9,393 nucleotides of DNA from Christensenellaceae bacterium (GTDB lineage Bacteria; Bacillota; Clostridia; Christensenellales; UBA1750). Both the position numbers and the translations under genes were made by a program. The notes under the pieces are model-generated. The model had not been told where the DNA came from. It ran no database searches and saw nothing but the letters and a program-made list of their open reading frames with translations. Of this stretch, positions 6,412 to 9,393 are shown one piece after another (the stretch's first letter is position 1; every line of letters begins with the position of its first letter). The DNA lies in the NCBI GenBank assembly GCA_031287285.1, contig JAITTC010000034.1, positions 1 through 9,393 on the forward strand. The letters are read 5' to 3'.

Positions 6412-7123
6412 CGGAAACTGGTTTTGGGGCATCGCGCTGATCCTGGGCGCCGCCTTCCTGGTGTTTTCAGAGATGACAAACACCGTCCCAAGCGGCATCA
6501 ACGTCCTGAATGTTCTTTTGAGCATCGCCCTTGTGGGCTTCTTCATCCAAAGCCTGGTCAGCTGGCACGGCTTCTTCGGCCTGGTCTTCCCGCTCGCCGG
6601 GCTTTATTGGCTTTGGCACGGCAGCCTAGGCCTGCCAATCATCGAGCTTTGGGTGCTCGGCGTTTCCGCCCTCCTGCTCTTTCTTGGGCTTGAAGCGATC
6701 TTTCACCGCAAGGGCGAGCATGCCTGGCACCACGGGGCAGACGGCGACTGGAACGATCACACGAGCCTGAGCGAAGGCACGGACGAGAACCACCCCTACA
6801 TCCAGCTGAGCTTTGGCAAGACCAGCCGCTTCCTCCATGCGGATGCCCTTGAAAGCGGCCGCTTATCGGTCAGCTTCGGCGAGCTTTTGGTGTATTTCGA
6901 CCAGGTTACCCTGAAGGATGGCCAGGCCCAAATCCAGATGGACGCGAGCTTTGGGGCGATGCAGCTCTTCGTGCCCAAGGAGTGGGAGATCGTCAACAAC
7001 CTCGGCGCGGGCTTTGGTGCCGTGAAGGATTTCACCTCCAAAAACCGGCCCGCAGAGGGCGCGCCAAAGCTCATCCTGAACGGCGACGCGAGCTTTGGCG
7101 AAATCCGGATTCAATACAGCTAG
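6401..7123 (+). CDS. LiaF-like four-TM membrane protein
   Basis: This 240-residue protein has four hydrophobic segments (about 7-22, 34-53, 56-72, 82-101), a His/Asp-rich linker (HAWHHGADGDWNDH) and a C-terminal domain (about 133-240) of the LiaF/DUF2154 kind. That domain carries a repeated SFG-type turn: LSFGK, VSFGE, ASFGAMQLF, AGFGAV, ASFGEIRI, consistent with a short beta-helix-like fold. AAAGGGG lies eight bases before the ATG. The start overlaps the LytTR gene by 11 bases, implying coupled translation. LiaF in Bacillus inhibits the LiaRS cell-wall-stress system. Here it is fused in context to a LytTR regulator rather than a LiaS kinase, so it probably senses envelope damage and holds that regulator in check (inference). 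No liaR or liaS gene is present in the window. Confidence 0.88.
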   Translation: MKRNGNWFWGIALILGAAFLVFSEMTNTVPSGINVLNVLLSIALVGFFIQSLVSWHGFFGLVFPLAGLYWLWHGSLGLPIIELWVLGVSALLLFLGLEAIFHRKGEHAWHHGADGDWNDHTSLSEGTDENHPYIQLSFGKTSRFLHADALESGRLSVSFGELLVYFDQVTLKDGQAQIQMDASFGAMQLFVPKEWEIVNNLGAGFGAVKDFTSKNRPAEGAPKLILNGDASFGEIRIQYS

Positions 7124-7222
7124 CCTGATGAATGCAGAAGAGGCATAAGCCGCTTCCTCCCCGCATAAACCTTGTGGCGTAAGCGAAAATAAACGCGGCA
7201 AGATTTAAAGGAGGCGGGGCCA

Positions 7223-7519
7223 ATGGGTGATGTGCTCGCGACGCTCTCGGGCGCGCTGGTGCAATCGATGGTTTTAATGCCGGTTTGCCTGGTGATCATC
7301 GGGAAGCTTCTAAAGCTGACGCCCGGGGTAAAAACCTGGATGATCCCCTGGATTTTAAGCGGAATCGGCGTGCTGGCCGGGCTCTTGGTGACCTACGAAG
7401 GCGGGGCCGACATCGGCGCCTGGCTGGTGCAGGGCATCGTGCAGGGCGTAATCGCCACCGGCATGAGCCAGCTCTCGTACCAGCTTTATGCACAGACCAA
7501 ATACCGGACCGCAAGCTGA
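7223..7519 (+). CDS. Small holin-like membrane protein (Hol44-like)
   Basis: This 98-residue hydrophobic protein has AAAGGAGG (7207-7214) eight bases before its ATG. Three hydrophobic stretches (about 8-27, 39-57, 66-82) are followed by a short polar tail (YAQTKYRTAS). The GIVQGVIATGMSQLSYQ segment resembles the end of phage holin family Hol44, whose members often end in a Gly-rich helix of this type. The match is by pattern only. No endolysin, portal or other phage gene is nearby, so it may be a domesticated or stand-alone holin, or simply a small membrane protein. It lies 99 bases after the LiaF-like gene and just before a strong terminator. It may be the last gene of that operon, or have its own promoter that I cannot find. 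Confidence 0.7.
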   Translation: MGDVLATLSGALVQSMVLMPVCLVIIGKLLKLTPGVKTWMIPWILSGIGVLAGLLVTYEGGADIGAWLVQGIVQGVIATGMSQLSYQLYAQTKYRTAS

Positions 7520-7542
7520 GCCGTGGGCCAGCGCATGCTCAA

Positions 7543-7577
7543 AAAAAGAGGCGAAGCCGCTCGCTCCGCCTCTTTTT
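7543..7577. terminator. Strong bidirectional intrinsic terminator
   Basis: AAAAAGAGGCG (7543-7553) pairs perfectly with CGCCTCTTTTT (7567-7577), and an inner AGC/GCT stem adds to it. On the + strand it ends in five U's, 24 bases after the holin-like stop. On the minus strand it ends in up to seven U's. It therefore can stop transcripts from both sides. Confidence 0.9.
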
Positions 7578-7696
7578 CAAGTTGTTTCCAATATGTTGTT
7601 TCTTCGATGAAATAGCCATTTTTTTGATGTATGCTTTACAATTCGTCTATATTTCCCGGGTCGTTTCGGCAATAAAAAATCCTCCCTTTTTTTCAT
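7577..7696 (-). CDS. Possible small basic protein (31-39 residues)
   Basis: A minus-strand frame runs from ATG 7696-7694 to the stop at 7579-7577 (39 residues). More likely it starts at TTG 7672-7670, which has GGGAGGA seven bases upstream and gives 31 residues. The product is strongly basic, with KRPGKYRRIVKH then SKKWLFHRRNN. Its stop codon touches the bidirectional terminator, which would end its transcript with seven U's. No convincing minus promoter was found, and a frame of this size can arise by chance. No function can be suggested. Confidence 0.22.
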   Translation of the reverse strand: MKKREDFLLPKRPGKYRRIVKHTSKKWLFHRRNNILETT

Positions 7697-7735
7697 GAAT
7701 CGTTCAAATTGCATTCCATTCACCCAAAAATCGTA
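7578..7735. other. AT-rich spacer
   Basis: This stretch is clearly richer in A and T than the rest of the window. It holds a second possible + strand promoter, TTGATG (7624-7629), 18 bp, TATATT (7648-7653), the small minus-strand frame above, and an A6/T7 inverted repeat around TCCTCCC (7674-7693). Otherwise nothing is recognisable. It marks the boundary between the LytTR operon and the signal-peptidase-like cassette. Confidence 0.5.
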
Positions 7736-7764
7736 TTGCATAAACCGCCTCACTTACGTATACT
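7736..7764 (+). promoter_or_regulatory. Strong sigma-70-type promoter of the signal-peptidase-like gene
   Basis: TTGCAT (7736-7741), an exact 17-bp spacer and TATACT (7759-7764) form the best promoter in the window. Transcription would begin near 7771, giving a leader of about 80 bases before the ATG at 7850. Confidence 0.72.
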
Positions 7765-7783
7765 GGGGCAAGGGATAGTCGAG

Positions 7784-7803
7784 GCTGCGCAGCGATGCGC
7801 GGC
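7784..7803 (+). promoter_or_regulatory. Hairpin in the leader of the signal-peptidase-like gene
   Basis: GCTGCGC (7784-7790) pairs with GCGCGGC (7797-7803) through seven pairs (one G-U) around the loop AGCGAT. Outside it, GGG at 7772-7774 could pair with CCC at 7811-7814. It matches no riboswitch consensus I know. It may be a stabilising or regulatory leader structure. Confidence 0.4.
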
Positions 7804-7849
7804 AGGTTTACCCCAAGCCGATTCTCTTTTTAAGGGAGGCACAGCCCGC

Positions 7850-8551
7850 ATGGCGGAAAAATCGAAGGGCACGCACCCTTCCAAAGAGATCGGCCGCCAG
7901 CAGATCTGGGGCCCTTCCCCGCCGGAGCTTGGCCCGGATTCTGACGCTTCCCCGCCGCCGGTCATCACGCTGGGCGGGGTCGAAAACGAGATTTTGGCCA
8001 AATCCTACCCGGGCAAGAAGCGCTACCCAAGGTCGATGGTCCTGGTTTCGGGCGGCCCCGCCCAGGATCCGGCCCGCGAAATGCGCAGTCTTCTCATCAA
8101 GGCAGCCATTTTCGCGGCTTCGCTCTTCCTGCTCTTCGGCTTTGTGTTCGGCTTCACGCCCATGCGCGGCGCGGGCATGTACCCGAGCCTGAAGGATGGG
8201 GATCTTCTTTTATATTATCGCCTGGGCGGCCTAAGCCAGCTCGGGCAGGTGGTGCTTTACCGGGCGGAAGATCAAGAGCGGGTCGGCAGGATCGTCGCCG
8301 TGGCAGGCGATACGGTTTCCTTCAGCGAGAGCGGCCAATTCCTCCTCAACGGGGCCGTTCAGCAGGAAGCGGTTTTCTACCCAAGCTTTGCCAGCGATCT
8401 GGCCGCCTACCCCCTGAAAATCCCCGAGGGCAGCGTATTCATCCTGGGCGACGGGCGCGAAAATTCGCTCGATTCGCGCGATTTTGGCCCCATTGCGATC
8501 AAAGAAATCAAGGGAAGAGCCATCACGCTCTTCCGCCGCCGTCAAATTTAG
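7850..8551 (+). CDS. Signal peptidase I-like protein lacking both catalytic residues
   Basis: This 233-residue member of the S26 family starts at ATG 7850, with GGGAGG ten bases upstream. It has an unusual cytoplasmic Pro/Gly-rich extension (1-78), one TM (about 82-101) and an outside domain. Box B reads GAGMYPSL, with Gly109 where active enzymes have the nucleophile Ser (GxSMxPTL). Box D reads VGRIVAVAGDTV, with Gly146 where active enzymes have the general base Lys (VKRIIGLPGD). Box E, GDGRENSLDSRDFGPI (200-215), is well conserved. The fold is therefore kept while the Ser/Lys dyad is gone, and it should not cleave signal peptides. Streptococcal pilus loci use a similarly inactive SipA as an assembly factor. 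With a secreted-protein gene 83 bases downstream, a chaperone or assembly role is plausible. A reading artefact is unlikely, since both sites lie in intact frame. Confidence 0.9.
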   Translation: MAEKSKGTHPSKEIGRQQIWGPSPPELGPDSDASPPPVITLGGVENEILAKSYPGKKRYPRSMVLVSGGPAQDPAREMRSLLIKAAIFAASLFLLFGFVFGFTPMRGAGMYPSLKDGDLLLYYRLGGLSQLGQVVLYRAEDQERVGRIVAVAGDTVSFSESGQFLLNGAVQQEAVFYPSFASDLAAYPLKIPEGSVFILGDGRENSLDSRDFGPIAIKEIKGRAITLFRRRQI

Positions 8552-8634
8552 CCTCTGAACTCCTTCCTATCGCTTTATGCTCCGAAAAGACCGGACTTCA
8601 CCCTATATCTTCCCCTTTGAAAGGAGGGACCCTC

Positions 8635-9393
8635 ATGAAAAACCGCCTTCCCATCCTAGCCGCGCTCCTTTGCATGACCGTATTGGGCCTTGGGCTCTTG
8701 AGCACGGCTGGGGCAATCGTCACGCCAAACACGGGCGCCACCATCATCCCTGCCGCCCCGCCGATCACCGTCACAGCGTATACCGGCAATATTCAGGATG
8801 CCGTCAGCCCCCTTAACCTAACGCAGAAAACCAGCGGGGACTACCCCTTTCAGTATGCCACGACGTTGAATATGAACCAGATCTGGTCTTCGTTCAATTT
8901 GATGAAAGCGGCTTTCACCTTCTCGCCTACTGGTACGCCCTGGAACGAGGTCTTGATGGCGGGCTACTTAACCCTGACCCTTCAGCTTGACCCCAAGGTT
9001 ACGGTGGATGCAAGCGAGTTCAGCGTAGCCAAGGTGCAGGCCGCGTATGACGCCGCCAACAGCGGCACCACCGCGGGCGCGGCTTTCATCGACTACTGGA
9101 CGGTGAACACAACCAGCTACGACAACACCACCCACATCTTGACGGTGCAGCTGCAGATGCACAATCTCAGCGGTCTTGCGCCTGCGGCGCCCGATGATCA
9201 GTGGGTTCTGGCTTCCACCTTCGAAACCATTCAGCCCCCCATGCTCTATGTGGCGACGCCGGCCGGCGCGCTGAAGGTCGCCGCTGCGGATTTTGCCGTT
9301 GGGAGCAACTTCGTTACCAACAGCTCCTTGGAGGGCGATTTCGTATTCGGCACCCAGCGCAACTACGCCGTTCATATCAGCGCAAACGTCAGT
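8635..9393 (+). CDS. Large secreted Thr/Ala-rich protein, 3' end outside the window
   Basis: The frame is open from ATG 8635 to the window edge (253 codons seen). AAGGAGG (8621-8627) is seven bases upstream. A signal peptide (1-27) with core LPILAALLCMTVLGLGLLST ends in an AGA cleavage site, leaving a mature protein that starts IVTPNTGATI. The mature part is rich in Thr, Ala and Asn, poor in Lys and Cys, and shows alternating strand-like stretches (YLTLTLQLDPKVTVD; THILTVQLQMHNL), as in surface adhesins or pilin-type beta domains. I recognise no named family. No LPXTG, SLH or other anchor is seen, but the C-terminus is missing. It lies 83 bases after the inactive signal-peptidase-like gene, with no clear terminator between, so the two are probably co-transcribed. 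Confidence 0.85.
   Translation, partial: MKNRLPILAALLCMTVLGLGLLSTAGAIVTPNTGATIIPAAPPITVTAYTGNIQDAVSPLNLTQKTSGDYPFQYATTLNMNQIWSSFNLMKAAFTFSPTGTPWNEVLMAGYLTLTLQLDPKVTVDASEFSVAKVQAAYDAANSGTTAGAAFIDYWTVNTTSYDNTTHILTVQLQMHNLSGLAPAAPDDQWVLASTFETIQPPMLYVATPAGALKVAAADFAVGSNFVTNSSLEGDFVFGTQRNYAVHISANVS

Noticed and set aside
7137..7156. Hairpin GAAG-A-GGC/GCC-G-CTTC after the LiaF-like gene
   Set aside because: The stem is short, broken by a mismatch and without a U-run, so it is not supported as a terminator.
7163..7191. Sporulation sigma-F/G-like promoter (GCATA, 15 bp, GCGAAAATA) before the holin-like gene
   Set aside because: The -10 part misses key positions of the consensus as I know it, and no other sporulation gene evidence supports it.
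7709..7849. In-frame extension of the SPase-like protein from TTG 7709
   Set aside because: It would start upstream of the promoter at 7736-7764. ATG 7850 has GGGAGG upstream.
8555..8566. 12-base match TGAACTCCTTCC shared with about 4959-4970
   Set aside because: A repeat of 12 bases is expected by chance a few times in a window of this size. The flanks do not match.

Overview
The window is GC-rich (roughly 60% by eye), densely coding bacterial DNA, almost all of it on the + strand. The organism is probably a Gram-positive member of Firmicutes/Clostridia, likely a high-GC gut-type lineage. This is inferred from strong AGGAGG-type ribosome sites, GerMN-domain proteins, a stand-alone LytTR regulator paired with a LiaF-like membrane protein, and a Hol44-like holin. 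There is no rRNA, tRNA, CRISPR array or recognisable insertion sequence.

Region 1 (1-359): the 5' end of a minus-strand secreted protein, then a divergent intergenic region. That region has a plausible promoter on each strand, a hairpin in the minus leader, and an 11-bp-period direct repeat upstream of the response regulator.

Region 2 (360-4911): a tight operon of an OmpR/PhoB-type response regulator, its histidine kinase, a GerMN lipoprotein (ATGA overlap with the kinase) and a secreted protein with three GerMN-like repeats. A weak hairpin ends it. The layout resembles actinobacterial mtrA-mtrB-lpqB and suggests envelope-stress or cell-wall signalling with an extracytoplasmic lipoprotein partner. 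The kinase reading frame probably begins at a non-ATG codon inside the end of the regulator gene.

Region 3 (4912-5838): about 180 nt of C-rich, G-poor leader (a Rho-utilisation candidate), then a TVP38/TMEM64 (DedA/VTT) membrane protein.

Region 4 (5892-7577): a LytTR DNA-binding protein starting with TTG, whose promoter -10 lies exactly in the loop of a 7-bp perfect dyad. An overlapping LiaF-like membrane protein and a small holin-like membrane protein follow, closed by a strong bidirectional terminator.

Region 5 (7578-9393): an AT-rich spacer with a possible small basic minus-strand ORF, then a strong promoter and a structured leader. Next is a signal-peptidase-I-like protein in which both catalytic residues (Ser and Lys) are Gly, followed by a large secreted Thr-rich protein running off the end. 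A dead signal peptidase beside a surface-protein gene recalls SipA-type chaperones of Gram-positive pilus loci. It is the most interesting feature here, although no sortase or LPXTG motif is visible in the window.
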